Part shown: piece by piece, positions 43,662 to 56,742 of the stretch
Layout of the letters: each line of letters starts with the position of its first letter
How positions within the stretch are numbered: position 1 is the stretch's first letter
Source of the DNA: Usnea hakonensis
Taxonomy: Eukaryota > Ascomycota > Lecanoromycetes > Lecanorales > Parmeliaceae
Assembly (NCBI GenBank): GCA_013423325.1
Contig: BLJB01000089.1
Coordinates: 1,788 to 65,787, forward strand
DNA: 64,000 nt
Direction of reading: 5' to 3'
Notes under the pieces: generated by a model
The model's input: only the letters and a program-made list of their open reading frames with translations
Databases searched by the model: none
What the model was told of the DNA's origin: nothing
Made by a program: the position numbers and the translations under genes

Positions 43662-46600
43662 GTGGTCGCTATGATACACCTTACCAATTCGATGATTTCG
43701 GTTTGTTGTTTGATTGAGCCTCTTGCTGCTTAGTGTCCCTATGTCATTTTCTATTCTGAAACTACGAAGACATTTCCGTCACGGTTGGTCTGCATACCAC
43801 TACATGTCTGTCTAATGTCTCGTGTCTATATCAAAGTCTTTCAGCCTCTATTCAGGAACCCCTACCAAAGATTCAATCATTCCGAACTCACACAATACCG
43901 CTCTACCTGCACTGCTCCATCTCAGTCATAGCAGTCATACCTACATCATTGTGGTCAAGTTCATCCTCATTTACATCGACCTTCCACGCATACAATTGGA
44001 GCTGTCTCATTTCCAGTATATTCAATTGTCTACTGCTAGTCATTGACCAGAAATTATCAGCAAGCTCTCCGGCTCTCAGAAAGCCTTGATCCTGGACTTG
44101 ACCGCCTCTACAAAACGCTCTCTCATCTTTGCAATCGCAATCGACATCAACATACAGCTATAGCGTGCGAGATTTACAGAGATAAGGCATCTGCAAATCT
44201 CTATCAAAGTCAGGATTTCACCGTGATCTTTGGCAGTACTGAATTACAAAAATCTCCATCTTCGACTTTACCAAGAGGTTTGGCACGTACCTACTTGCAC
44301 GTCAATGCTCTATCTATACTGCTCTATCTCTGTCGGTCCCACTTTCGACATCATCCAAGCATATAAGTCTTGCTGACCGAAAGTACTGAAGCATTCCAGT
44401 CCTTCCATGCTCATGTATATTATTGCGAACTACTTGGTCCAACTTGGGTACCAGCCTTGTGCCAATATGATTACGATCCCTATCAACCCCATTCTGGACG
44501 TCACCATCCTTTTCAGTGACCCGGATGCCCATGTCACGAGCCATTGGGTGAATTTTTGCCACACTATCTGGGGTGGCAATGTCACAAGCAGAGTAGTGAA
44601 TTTGGCTGTGTCAGGAGATTATTCACTCTCAGACCGTATATTACTCTCCATCTGTTTCGTCATTGGCTGGCTCTCCACCATTCTAATTTTCAACACAGAG
44701 AACTAATTCAATTCACTATTGATCATGTCACTTTAATTCCCCGCACCACCAAATTTCTCCAATCACTCTTATAATCACAAGCCGTTCCTGTCACTTCCAG
44801 TCTGCACTTCACTACTCCGTCTGTGACATTCTTGGCTCCCTCGGGGTATAAAAGGATCTCTCACGACTTCTTCCTCCGTCTTTCTTATTATATTTCCCGT
44901 ACAACACTCTTCATGCAGCACTCTTCATGCAGCACTCTTCATGCAGCACTCTTCATGCAGCACTCTTCATGCAGCACTCTTCATGGCTTCCACGTCCATC
45001 CAGCCTTTATCAAGGCTTCCACTCGCACCATTGCTCATGACTTGTACTCCAACATTCTTATATACTCTGCTTCAGCATCCCCATGACTTCAGCGTAGCTT
45101 GCACATCAGTTCTCTATCTGTGTCACTGGCTGGTGTGAGATCATACTCTAGTCGGTATCAGGAGCCCTTACCCCTCGGCTCTTAGGAGCATATCGTTGAT
45201 CTATCCACGGTCACTGCTTCATTCTTTCATGGCCATCCTTATCACTACACGTCCACCGTGTCTACATCATTTTGGACACTGCTGGTCCCTTTACCATACC
45301 TTCCATCATTTTCACATTCCAGTCTACATCACTATATAAATACTGGCTGAAGGTAGACTGCCCATTCCATCATCGACTATGGAAGGACATTCATTACAAA
45401 GCCCGGACAGCAGGAGACAACAAGGAGGCCGCAGACACTGTCCTTGCTTCTAGAATCAGGCTTTTGAGAGTACCTTTGTTGTTTTTCGGGTTCAAGCCCC
45501 AGACACTGAGCGCCTTTGTCAACGTTTGGCAGCTCCAAAGGCACGTACCGGATGGGGATGACAATGCCGCAGACAGCTCCAAAGTATCAAAGATCTGGCC
45601 ATTAAGGAGAGGAGGTATGATTAGAGTGTCAATCCCTGGATGGAAGGTGAAATGCTTACACAAAAGTAATCTAGACACAGCTGGTTTTGGGACAGAAGCA
45701 TCAAGACAAAAAATCGCAACAACATCTATCGCTTCAGCCATGGAATCAACCACGGGCAAGGCAAGCCTCCTGGAAGACGACGAGCTTGTACAGAAGACTA
45801 CATCGCCAAGATCAAAAACCTGTACGTCTCATTAGGCTTCAAAGATCACAGTGAGTACCCTCTTGATAGGGCAAGGACACCAATCAAATCGTTCTATTCA
45901 AGGTACGCTTAACAACTTTGTTTTGACCCTCTCTCTGCTCACACTGATACCATTTTCACAGGATATCGGCGACAAATGTTTGACCTCAATTCCTCGCTAG
46001 ATTTCCTTCATCTCAGGGCATCTTTGAAAACCCCAGCAGGGTTCTTATTTGTTCCGTTTCCGGAGGTTCAGCCCCTGAGCCTGTTCGCACTTAGGCTACT
46101 GCCTTGCTAATGGTACATGTTTAGTAATAAGCCATTTACCTCGCTCCTCGCGGCTTGGTGGCGGCTGAGAGGCCACAACCAACGATGGCCCCCCCGACTG
46201 GACCTCGAGTCCAGTCTCGACCCCAATAGCAGGGTTATCCTGCTTGGCAACCACCAGTTGGTCGTTTCGGGAGCTCATCGACGGGCCCCTCTAGTGAGTG
46301 GCACCAACGCGCTCACGCCCCCTACAACCCCTCTAACCCAATCCCCACGGTGCCTTCACCGTACGACCCCTACCCCTCACCATAAACCTATGGATCGCCC
46401 TCATGCAAACGGTCTTCGACGCCCGAGCCCGAAAAGAATCTTATACGGCTTCGTTCAGGGTCGGCTTTCGTAGGGTTCTCAAGCATGCCTCGAGAATGAA
46501 CAGAAGCCACCCAATCCAAATCATTATTTTACCACCAGGCAAACACTTTCACTTGCATTCCGTGACAAGAATCACGTCCTCGTCCTACGGCTGCTCTCAC

Positions 46601-48182
46601 CCCAGCAGCTCCCTCTGCGGCTTCAAGGCTCTCTCAATAAAAAGACATCCGCAAAGCAGGAGGTGGCCTGCACTAGGTCGCTACTACAACGGCAGAACCT
46701 CGGTGGAGCAAAAGTCCCAGCACTTAGAGGAGCTCCAAGAGGAGGAGGAGGAGCGCAGGCGGCTCCTGAGCCTCGCAAGTCGATGGCTACCTCACTATTC
46801 CTCCGCAACACCCTTACGCAGTCTTACGCAATTCTGGTTATCGAAAGATATTGGCAACTCCCAACCATCACGTACACGTCCGACATATAACTCTTTCACG
46901 TCTAAGTTATCCTGACCTTGCCTCTATCCTTACATCAAGCTTAGTACTACACATCAGAGAACGCTCGTGGGGTACTTCACCTCAGCAGCGCAGAGGTTTG
47001 TACTCCTCTCTGGGCGATATCCGTTCTGGGTCTCGACTACCCATACGCGAAGCCACTTATATCACAGAATGTGCCATTCAGGGATCCATGAGACGTGGTC
47101 CAAAATATGTATAACCTCTCCTGGATGAAGGAAAAAGAGGCATACAAAGAAGCGCAAATACCATCTGGGGGATTCGGACTTCTACCCGTCAACAAGGTCG
47201 TTTGCTCGGAGATGGTGTCACTCGTATCATAGGAGAATACAGTTGTCTTTCCCAACGCGCAATTAACCGCTTGTTTCTTTCCACCACATTCAGAAGGAGG
47301 ATCCGGTAGAGAGCTCCAATTTTTTCCTCTTCTTCCTTACTTTCCTCGAACCTCCTAATCGATACGAAGCACATCACAAGCAAGAGTACGCGGCCGTTCG
47401 TCTGAGACCGACGAGATACGGCCAGAAGATATCCTGGGACCGAGCCTAGAAGCCTTGCATCCCATCACCCCGCCGCGCTCGTTCACCCTACCCCAACTGT
47501 ACAGCGATGCGCCACCCGCCCAACCGCCTCTCAGGCGGGAATACCGAACCACCCAGTAGTGGTTCGAGGCGTTGCAGCACTTCGGCCTATTTCGTGGCCA
47601 AGGCCCAAGAGCGAGAATCCTACCACGTTATACTCACCCAGGCCGGAACAGCCCCCAACCGGGCTATGTCAAGCTTATGTTACTCACTCCAGGCGAATCT
47701 CGAGCAGACTGGCCAAATTCTCGCTAAGATGGGAGAGATGTACACTGAGGAAGCGGAAACTCTGGGCGAAGAACTTGGTGAAGGGGACGTTGCGGGTGAT
47801 GATGACTAGTTCTGTATGGTTCGGGCCTTTTGAGGGGCTTGCATTCCAGCGTCCATCGTCTGAGGAAGGAATCCAAATCAAAGATTCGACACAAGGATCC
47901 GAGAATAAGTTGCCGAGAAGCGAAGTCACGGTTGGATCTGAGGAGACCTTAGAATCCGAGAATGCGGGATGTTAGAGTGAAGATCCTGAAGCCCCATCCT
48001 GGCGCTTTACATACGCAGTCGAGCTACACAAAGCGCTTTTCACAAGTATCCACCACCATTCAGTCTTCTGTCTTTCAACTTACAAGACTTCTGTCACACA
48101 ACATTGCCGCCTGCTCAGCAGCCCTAAGACACTACTATCATCGGTTTCGAAACCATTTCCACAATACCAATCACCAATCAAA
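43662..48182. other. Decayed, gene-poor stretch
   Basis: No intact gene. Short coding-like pieces occur on both strands: around 45400-45830 and 46660-46900, and 47507-47806 with a Gln/Glu-rich helical end. They are interrupted or overlap without a domain. A 14-bp tandem repeat is listed separately. The mosaic suggests remnants of genes or transposons beyond recognition. Confidence 0.4.
44905..44988. repeat. 14-bp tandem repeat, six copies
   Basis: Unit CACTCTTCATGCAG, five perfect copies and a sixth diverging at its end. Because 14 is not a multiple of three, copies would alternate reading frames. Confidence 0.95.
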
Positions 48183-49540
48183 ATGCCTAAAACTTCTTGG
48201 ATGACCAAAATAGAACAAGAGGAATATCTGGACAGCGACAATTCCCAGCAGGACGCTCAGGCTTCACGTCTCGGAGAGCTGAAAGGGTCATGGATCAGCA
48301 TACGAATCCATGGACAAGTGCATCCAAGAGCACCTGGAGTGTCAATAACGAGAGCTTGGATACGGCGGCAGTCCAAACGACACAATTTGTATCTTCACCA
48401 TCCTCTCATTGCCCCATAAGATATATCCAAATTACCTGGTGTGTGGAAATGACAATGTCGATACCTTTGAGAAAATCATCCCATATCCACTGTTCACTCC
48501 AGAAATCAACATTAACGGCCCCAGAAAGAACCCTCCATTGACGCATACTGAATTAGATAGCCAAAAGAGAGAATATACATGAGTTTTCACTCGGCTCCAC
48601 CTTGCTGTGCCCAACGTGATGATCCTAGACGTTTGTGGAACTTTGCTAAATAGAGAACAGTCGAATCAATCTCCTCAATTGATCGCCGTCTTGGGCTAGA
48701 CGTTAACAGGCATCCGATATAAATATACCTCTCACGGCATCCCTCAGGTATGAATACCTTATACAAACTGTTCAGGTGACTAGCTAAATCTGAAAACACG
48801 CAGTTTTGGAGCTCAGCACCCGCGTCGAACCGAATTTGCAGTGAGATCGGCGAATCTGCACTCGCAGAAGGGCTAATGTGTTGGATTGAACGACACACTT
48901 CCCAGGATGATGGAAAGATGCCGGAGGCATGTGGACCTTCGCCTGAGGAGTGGAGGCAGAAATGGGGTAAGGAGTCAATCATTTACAGATTAGAAGATGA
49001 ATTTTCAAGAGCGACGCTAACGACTATTGACGTTCCAGCTGCTGAGGATTCCGACAGGATGATGGAAAGATGCCGGAAGCATGTGGACCTTCGCCTGAGG
49101 AGTGGAGGCAGAAATGGGGTAAGGAGTCAATCATTTACAGATTAGAAGATGAACTTTTAAGAGCGACGCTAACGACTATTGACGTTCCAGCTACTGAGGA
49201 TTCTGAGACGAATCCTACGCAAATAGATTTCACAATCCAAGCTACAGATGAAGCAGTCAATTCAGATGCCATGGATTTCTCTTACCCCGTCCTCAACAAG
49301 ATGTCGACAGGGAAGCGCACTGGACCCTATTCCTTGGTATGACTTCGATACGGCAGCTGCAGGCAGCACAGAAGAAATTGCCGAGGAGCTCAAGGCTTGG
49401 GTCAACACATGCAAGGATTACAGGAGAGCTGGAATTAAGAAATACGTCTCTAATGGATATGAGTTGCAGGTTGACGCTGCCAGTAGAGGAAAAACCTCTG
49501 GTCATTTCCCTTCGATCGAGGGCGAGGAGTGGACATAGAA
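48183..49540 (+). pseudogene. Degenerate coding remnant of unknown family with internal duplication
   Basis: Pyrimidine-rich leader-like sequence precedes an ATG at 48183 (MPKTSWMTKIEQEEYLDSD). Coding-like pieces then continue in changing frames: LPHKIYPNYLVCGNDN and FEKIIPYPLFTPEININ (about 48400-48510, third frame), EEWRQKWGKESIIYRLEDE (about 48950-49010, and repeated at 49102-49160), and a Glu/Lys-rich end to about 49540. A 152-bp tandem duplication inside shifts the frame. I do not recognise the family. Frame changes and the duplication point to a dead gene; unseen introns could explain part of it. Confidence 0.3.
48904..49207. repeat. 152-bp tandem duplication
   Basis: 48904-49055 is repeated at 49056-49207 with few differences (for example ggaggcat versus ggaagcat, and aattttcaagag versus aacttttaagag). 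The high identity means a recent event. Confidence 0.92.
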
Positions 49541-52074
49541 GTACCTACACTGCACCTTGTCTAGTGTGCTTCACATATCAGCTTCTGCGCCTACGACCTC
49601 TCCTTCTCCTTCCAAGAACAGCATTCTACTCCTAGGGAAAGCAAGGATTCGCGTACGTTGGTCTGGGTACTTTCTGGGATGAGCTCTATATGTCCACAGT
49701 GCCGAGGAGTGTTAAGACCACAATTAACAACAAAATGCCAGAGTGGCGCCGACGAGGAGGATGAGCCCTCAGAAGCTGCCTCGAGCGGCAAAGCAGGGAA
49801 GGAGATCGAAGTATTAGGGTCAGTTTTCATGGGTGTTGTTTCGGCAGCCTTGAGAGTGAGGGAGCTTGAAGCGGTGGGGCTGCTTGTGTGACGACGCTGT
49901 TGGGGTCGGAGTTGGAGTCTTGTGGTCCTTGGTAGATTTTGGAGGTTTCCTTTTGGCGGACTTGATGCCCTCTACCTTCTCGCCAAATGACGCCGTCGGA
50001 AAGGAGACGTTGCCAGAGAGCAGTCCAGTTGGCTCTACCGAGGGCTCTTCTACTGTCAGAAAGAGGAAAGGAGAGCATACGGGTGACGATGATAGAATGT
50101 CTTCTTATACATCTTTGACGTTGATTGTCCGTTGCTCGCACGATATGATAGCTACACACATCGAAACTGACGATGTTCAGCTGCGTAAGTTGCTCACTAA
50201 TCGTTCAAAGGTTTGATTGCTAAGTCAGACCAGGCATTTGAGAAGGAAAAAGCAAGAGAGATAATCTAGCCATTTTCCTTCTGGCCTCTCTCTCTAAAAC
50301 CGCGCTATCGACGCTTCTACACTTGTTGAGCAAATTTCTGGCCCGGAGTTCTTCAAGGATCCTGGGTCAAGAGAATTTTCAACATTCACACTGTCCTCAT
50401 CACCACTCGCATACCTGTCCATCACCGTGCTACGGTAGCAACGTCCTCCCGCGCTACAGCCTCTCGCATAGCTGTCTGTCAACGTGCTTCGATAGCCAGC
50501 GTTACCACCGCAACTGTCCTGCATGCTCGCGTGAGGTGTTGATCATGGACGCAACAAATAAGACGAACAAACATCATCTCCCTCTGCTGATGATTACGGA
50601 GGCGAAGAGCTTTCTCACGTCTCGAAGGAGCGAAAGAGGGGACGGAAAGAGATGGAAGAGATTGTAACGGTGCAAAGCAGGGGATGAGCAAAGAGGAGTC
50701 GTGATCTTCTGCAATCAACGCCGTTCATTAATTCGAGTATCTGCTTCACCTCTTCGAAAACAGAGACATTAAACAAGGTCTCAACGGTATACTGTGCCTC
50801 TCTGCAAGACATCAGCAGACGCAGCGGCTAAGGAGGTAAGGGAGGTTGCTGCACACAAGCAGAGAGAAGTGGAGCGGGGAAAAGGCATTATATAGTGAGA
50901 GCTCCTCTTTGAGAATTCGTTTCCACATCCATCGTATATCTCTACCAAATGTGGCAGTAGTATTAGAGTAATTGTTGAATGAAAAGTCACTGCAATCCAG
51001 GTTCATGCTACTTGTGTAACCATGTCAAAATACCAAGACCGAAATTGTTTGAGAGCTCTCTGTCGATACTTGAGGGCTGCTTCAATAATCGCTAGTGACT
51101 CTCATAGCTTTCTGTGACATCTCGCGCTAAAATCATGAGAGCATTGTGAGCTAAATAGATGTGTATCGAGGTGTGTCAAAGGGCGGTGATGAGGCTCAAG
51201 AGGCACTCGTACTCGTACTCGGAGGATCATAAATCCGGACCGAGCGAGGGGACGCCGCACATTGATTTTTCTCTTTCATCATTCATTCATCGACTTACAC
51301 CAGCGAGCGCAGTGTTCGAAGGATACACACGTAGTCTATGGTTTTCGCGCCAATAACACGAAATATGGCAGTTCAGCAGCCTACTGACATCGCACAAGAG
51401 GCTCATATGACCGTGTCAGGCATGCACTATCCCGTCTGACCCTGCTTGTGTAACAATTCCTCGCGGACCCGGAGCATGATGAATCGACTCTTGTTCGTCA
51501 GCAACATGAGAATCCTTTCGGCTCTTTGAGCTCAGAGTTGATGGACCACATAGACACAAGCTTTCGTTGGACGGCTCATCTTGATCTCACTCACGATAAG
51601 TTCAGGCTCGGGCTGCGTGGCTGTCTTTTTGGTTACTGATAGACTCGAGTATTAAGCAGCACAAAGTCTGGCCTAGTTTTATCAGTACCGTTTCCAGGTC
51701 TGTCTCTTTCTGAAAAGTTTACTTCGATGTCTTTGTCAAACGTTCTTTTCCTCGAGGCCGCAAAGCTATCCTCTTGTTCTACCCCTAGAACAAATACGCC
51801 AGAGAAATGAGAAGTTACTAGGCCTCACACTCGAAGGATCTCAAAAGGAGAGAGGGGATTAACAGCTCTCGTGACACCCTCCCACGCTGGTATTGAATGT
51901 TTCTACAGGTTGTTGCTCCGAGATCCTGAGAGATGATGCGGAATAATGAGGCAGTGCTGCATAAACTTGTTGTCTTTACCTGAGCGAATTCGTTCCTCAA
52001 TTTTGTCGCAGGAGAAAGCAAAGTCACAAGTTTGCCGACTTGTAATGCTTCAGCATGGCTTCAAGGTAAATGGT
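49541..52074. other. Decayed, gene-poor stretch
   Basis: No intact gene. Pieces such as a Lys/Pro/Thr-rich minus-strand frame near 49980-49830 look like former coding sequence without a recognisable domain. A diverged 57-bp repeat is listed separately. Confidence 0.35.
50407..50520. repeat. Diverged 57-bp tandem repeat
   Basis: Two units starting TCGCATA at 50407 and 50464 share CTGTC, TCA(A/C)CGTGCT, CG(G/A)TAGC and similar words. In the minus strand they encode the related peptides GYRSTLTDSYARG and CYRSTVMDRYASG. Confidence 0.6.
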
Positions 52075-52844
52075 GTTTTTATGCACGTACTCATACACGG
52101 AGGTGGACGGCCATAATGGACACGGATTGATTGGCTGGCTTTGTGATAAACGAAGTTGGAGATCGGTTCATAACCTTAGCAGCCAAGATTCTTTCCTCCA
52201 GTACATCGCCAGTGTGGTAAATCCTGCTGTGATTTCCGTTGGTTACAGACTAGCATCCAAGCACCTTTTCCCGGAGCATTCGGAAGACGACTACGATGCC
52301 GCTCAACGGCTCTTTGACAATCTAAAAGCCCCCTTCGGTGCTCCCTTGAAGTTTGCTGCTGGTGAAGTACCTTTGCCCACCTGTACTACCTTGTCACTAG
52401 AATCTGCTAACCATATGAAGTCCGTGGTCCCCACCTCACTATGCGATCCGCTCTTCGTTTCCTAGAGGCCCGGCCACATAGCCGCTTCCGTGGCCTCGTC
52501 CCCAGTTTTGGATGCTATGGCCTCTCCATGACATTCGATGCGCCACTGCGACCATCCGAAGCCTTTGTTGAGCAATTGCCCGCTCCGCAACGCCTTCCTG
52601 CCAAATACCATATCCGAATAACGCCGGCATGCCTCGAAATTTGACTTTACCAGCTTATAGAGATGAAGGAAGATTGCCGTCTATTTTTTTCGAGCTAGGG
52701 ACGGAAGATTTGCTGTTGGAAGATCTCAGGAGGTCATCGTCAAGCTCTATGCCGGAGCGCCGCACGGATTTTGCCCAGTCCGCCAGAGAAGATGAGGGTG
52801 TGCAAAGGATGGATTGGAGCCCATCAGCGAGTTTTGAGGAATAA
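52075..52844 (+). pseudogene. Broken alpha/beta hydrolase (esterase/lipase type 3)
   Basis: Colinear pieces of one hydrolase lie in three frames. VFMHVLIHGGG is the oxyanion-hole HGGG (52075-52107) and is followed within a few codons by TAA. IASVVNPAVISVGYRLASKHLFPEH and YDAAQRLFDN, then APLKFAAGE (about 52204-52370), come in another frame. RFLEARPHSRFRGLVPSFGCYGLSMT (about 52456-52530) is in a third. LPAYRDEGRLPSIFFELGTEDLLLED (about 52641-52720) follows and should carry the catalytic Asp region. The nucleophile elbow GESAG is lost after GE at a frameshift, and no His-containing end remains. At least three frameshifts plus stops show a pseudogene. Intact relatives hydrolyse esters in the cytosol. 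Confidence 0.8.
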
Positions 52845-53743
52845 GCGTAGAGAGTAGCGGTTCATGCCAGTTCGCAAGTGAGTCGGGGTTTGTATCTTTC
52901 CATTATCTGTGTTGCTATATTGTACATGTTAGAGCGACTCAGTTGTCATTGAAGAATGTTCGAAATCATAAGGAATCCACTTGAAGCCAAAAGATACTCC
53001 CAATACTCCCATCTATACTCCCATCTACATGAGGACATCCGACATGGCTAGTCAACACCCTTATTATCCATTCGGAACCCAAGTTGGATGGCGGTTCCAT
53101 TGTTCTCTGATGTGTTTTTAATGAGCGGCATAGACAGGAATCACCTTTGAAGACATTGAATGCGTTGTCTTACAATGTGTTGTCTTACAATAGTGAAACT
53201 TGTGTCTATTCCGGGTTCACTTCGGCAATACTTGCCTCATATTCTACGCCTTATCATAGGGCGTAGCGGCAGATCGCCCGTCGCATCTTTCATCTTTCTA
53301 AACAAGCCTGAGACCTCACTTCCCCTTACGATCACCAACCCTCGAGTACACGAGTACACCTTTTTGGCTATGATCTAGCTCAAGACGTTCATTTCTACGG
53401 ATTTCCTCCCCCAAGGTACGCTTCGCCAGCGAGTATACGCTGCCGAAGGGCCACAAGGCCAAAGGGTTTCTGATCAAAGCCTGGACGATCGAGCGTTCGC
53501 GAGACTCGACCGCAACGTTCGCACCGTCCATGTTGATTACTTCGAAATAACTCAAGCAGAAGGTCTTGTGTTGTCCATCTAAGATCCGCTGCCGTACGTG
53601 ACCGGCTCTTCATTGGTGATAAGATCAACGATTGACCGATGGGCAGATACATTGCCCGCTGCTTAGACCCTCCTTGACAATTACTCAAAGTCTAGCAACC
53701 TCCGTACAGAGGCTGTCCCTCGGTGATTCTAGAAACATTCGTT
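52845..53743. other. Right end of the decayed zone and CLA4 upstream region
   Basis: A minus-strand coding-like piece (about 53520-53350, QALIRNPLALWPFGSVYSLAKRTL) has no recognised family and no intact frame. The last 100-200 bp before 53744 should hold the CLA4 promoter or leader. Confidence 0.35.
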
Positions 53744-56742
53744 ATGGCATCCTCACAGGCTGCTCAGTAAGTTCCAGCAATCCCCGCTCCGCCAAACGCC
53801 CTCCCCAGATGAGCTTCCGAGAGCCTGCTTGTATGATGTGACACCGGAGGAAGCTCTGCGAGATACATCAGCTTCTAGCTGTGCCCTTGATTTCTCTACA
53901 CCGATTTAACTCCAGGTGACATGCTAATATGTCATGACTACAGTCTCTATGGGGCCGGCCAATTCATGAATCCAGGGCCCGCACCTCGCCCTCCCACTGA
54001 TCGTCCTCGCCTGAACTTGATGCCTTCTACAATTGGAAAACCTGGGAACATGTCTCAATTGAGCCTAAACTCGCAATCTCCAGCAGTCCGCTCCAAGAGC
54101 GATCTCACGCTTCCATCCTTTTCCCGCTCTGCCACGTCAATGAATAACGAGGGGACCGGCGGTGTGGCTATAGTGAAAGAAGGACCTGCTCGTTGCAAAG
54201 ACGGTTATCTGTGGAAGCAGAGATATCTCGTTCTACGCGCGTTCCAGCTCGACTTCCAGAAGAGTCAGGATGGTAAGGTCAGCGCAAGCATCCAGCTGAA
54301 AGATGTTACCAATGTTTGCCGCAGCGAGAATACGCGTCTTTCCTTTGAGATCACAAGAGTCGCTAGTACCGGCATGAATCCAGGCGTGGCTATTCGTGAA
54401 CTTCCCCAGAAGACGGTCGTTTGCCAGCTCGAGACAGACGATGAGATTTATGACTGGATCGACGCCATCTACAGTCGTTGCCCTGGTATGGGCGGTGTTA
54501 GCAATCCAACCAACTTCTCGCACCGCGTCCACGTCGGTTTTGACCCTGTCAATGGTTCGTTCGTTGGGCTACCGACGGAATGGGAACGCCTACTTACCGC
54601 TTCGGCAATTACAAAGGAAGACTACAAAAAGCACCCTCAAGCAGTCATCGAGGTCTTGGAGTTCTACTCTGATATCACTAACCGTCAGGAGCACCCGGAT
54701 GCTTATCCTAGCTTAATGCCAACGCCTCCTGTCACCACAAAACAAAACATGCAGCTCGGCCACGGGGGAGGAGGGACTGCAATTGCACCACCCAGACCAC
54801 CACCGCCAAGTGGATCAAATCCAATGGGCCCGTATGGGCAACAACCTCGTCTTCCCCAAGAAGGCTTATCACATTCACGAACCGGTACACCTAACTCGCA
54901 ACGTAATGTCTCCGGAAACGAGCGAGCAATCCAACAGAACAACAAAATCGGAATGGACCAGGAAATGCGTCGTGCTATGGAGGAAGAGGCTCGCAAGGTA
55001 GAGGCAGCCAAAGAGCAGCGCGAGCGCGAGCGCGAACAGCGAGCAAAAGCCGAAGCGGAGCAGAACCGTCGCGAGCAGGAAGCCTACAATGCAGCGATTC
55101 CGAAGAAAATCCCTACCATGGCAAAGCAAGAGATTGGCGGATACGGCGGTGGAGCAAGCGAAACTCCAGATAGCCGGTACAACCCTGTTAGGCCCCCTCC
55201 TTCAGCGCCAGGCGCAGACCGTTCTCGCCAACAGCCACAAGGCTCGTTAAGAGGACCTACCGCTCAGCGTCCAGCTCCACAGGCACCGAATAATGTCAAT
55301 GGCAATGCTCAACAAGGGCCCCGAGCTCCGTTTGCTCAGAAACCATCTTCGCCACATTCTCGTTCTCCCAACCAGAATCCCTCCCTCCGCACCCAGACGA
55401 AGCCAGAGCAGCAACGCCAACCTTCTCCCAGTGCACGCCCTCAAGTGAACGGCAACGATCGTAATCAGTCTCCGGCCACCCACGCTCGCACAAACGGTGC
55501 CCAAACTAATGGCACTCCTCGAGCGCAACCACCGACTCATCCACCTGCAACGGTTCAACCTGTAGCGCCTCTGAATGTCAAGCAGCCTATAGGAACAACA
55601 ATTCCAGATGTAACAGATCCACACAAACAAGCCGAACTGGCTTTGACTGGCAAACCTCCAGCCGCTGCTCACAAAAAGGAGGTCCGCATGTCGAGTATGA
55701 CTGAAAGCCAAGTCATGGAGAAATTGAAGCAGGTTGTGTCAAAGGACGACCCTCAGCTATCATACAGCAAGCAAAAGAAAATTGGTCAAGGCGCTTCAGG
55801 TTCCGTCTACGTAGCCAAGATTCATGAAAATGCCGTCTCGCCCGTTGCCAAGCGTCTGTACAAGACTATGGGAGGCAAGTCACAGGTCGCCATCAAGCAG
55901 ATGGATCTTCGCAACCAGCCACGAAAAGAGTTGATTGTTAATGAAATCATTGTCATGAAGGAGAGCTCTCATCCTAATATTGTCAATTTCTTAGATTCCT
56001 TCCTGCAAGAAGGAAACAATGAGCTGTGGGTGGTGATGGAATTCATGGAGGGTGGAGCATTGACCGATGTTATTGACAATAATCCTCATATTACCGAAGC
56101 ACAGATCTCTACCATCTGCAATGAGGTATGCTGTTCTGTCTGACTGACTTTTAGAAGACGGCTGACATTTGTGAAGACCTGCAAAGGCCTTGCCCATTTG
56201 CATAGTCAGAACATCATTCATCGTGATATCAAATCTGACAATGTTCTGCTTGACGCCCGTGGGAATGTCAAGATTAGTGAGTTTTCTGTCGTTCCTTGAT
56301 ACTTCTTTCTAACAGTTGCTTCCTAGCCGATTTCGGTTTCTGCGCCAAGCTTACCGACCAAAAATCCAAACGCGCTACTATGGTCGGCACACCTTACTGG
56401 ATGGCACCTGAAGTCGTCAAGCAAAAGGAGTACGGTAGCAAAGTCGACATGTGGTCCCTCGGCATAATGGCCATTGAGATGATCGAGTCTGAACCCCCTT
56501 ATCTCAACGAAGAGCCTCTCAAAGCCCTTTTCCTGATCGCCACCAATGGCACACCTACTCTCAAAAACCCCGACAAGCTCAGCCGTGAGCTCAAAGTATT
56601 CTTGAGTCAATGCCTGACCGTCGACGTCAAGAACCGCGCTACTGCTCAAGAGATTCTAGCTGGCGACTTCCTCAAACGCGGAGGATGCAGTTTGGCCAGC
56701 TTGGTCGACATGCTAAAGTTTCGCACTGCTGCTAAACATTGA
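53744..56742 (+). CDS. CLA4: PAK-family kinase Cla4 (PH-CRIB-STE20)
   Basis: Exons 53744-53766 (23 nt, MASSQAA plus two bases), 53944-56125, 56177-56276 and 56327-56742 give 906 residues in frame. The first intron is 177 nt, the others 51 and 50. Domains in order are: Pro-rich leader (PRPPTDRPRLNLMP), PH domain (about 83-190), CRIB (VSNPTNFSHRVHVGFDP, about 193-209) for Cdc42/Rac-GTP, a long Gln/Pro/Arg-rich linker with a charged coiled coil (about 340-400), and the kinase (about 619-906). Kinase marks are GQGASG (622-627), VAIKQMDL (K659), HRDIKSDN (D752), DFGFC (D770) and GTPYWMAPEV; the end GGCSLASLVDMLKFR is typical of Cla4. It works at the plasma membrane and septum in polarity and cytokinesis. 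The tiny first exon is inferred from splice signals and frame. Confidence 0.95.
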
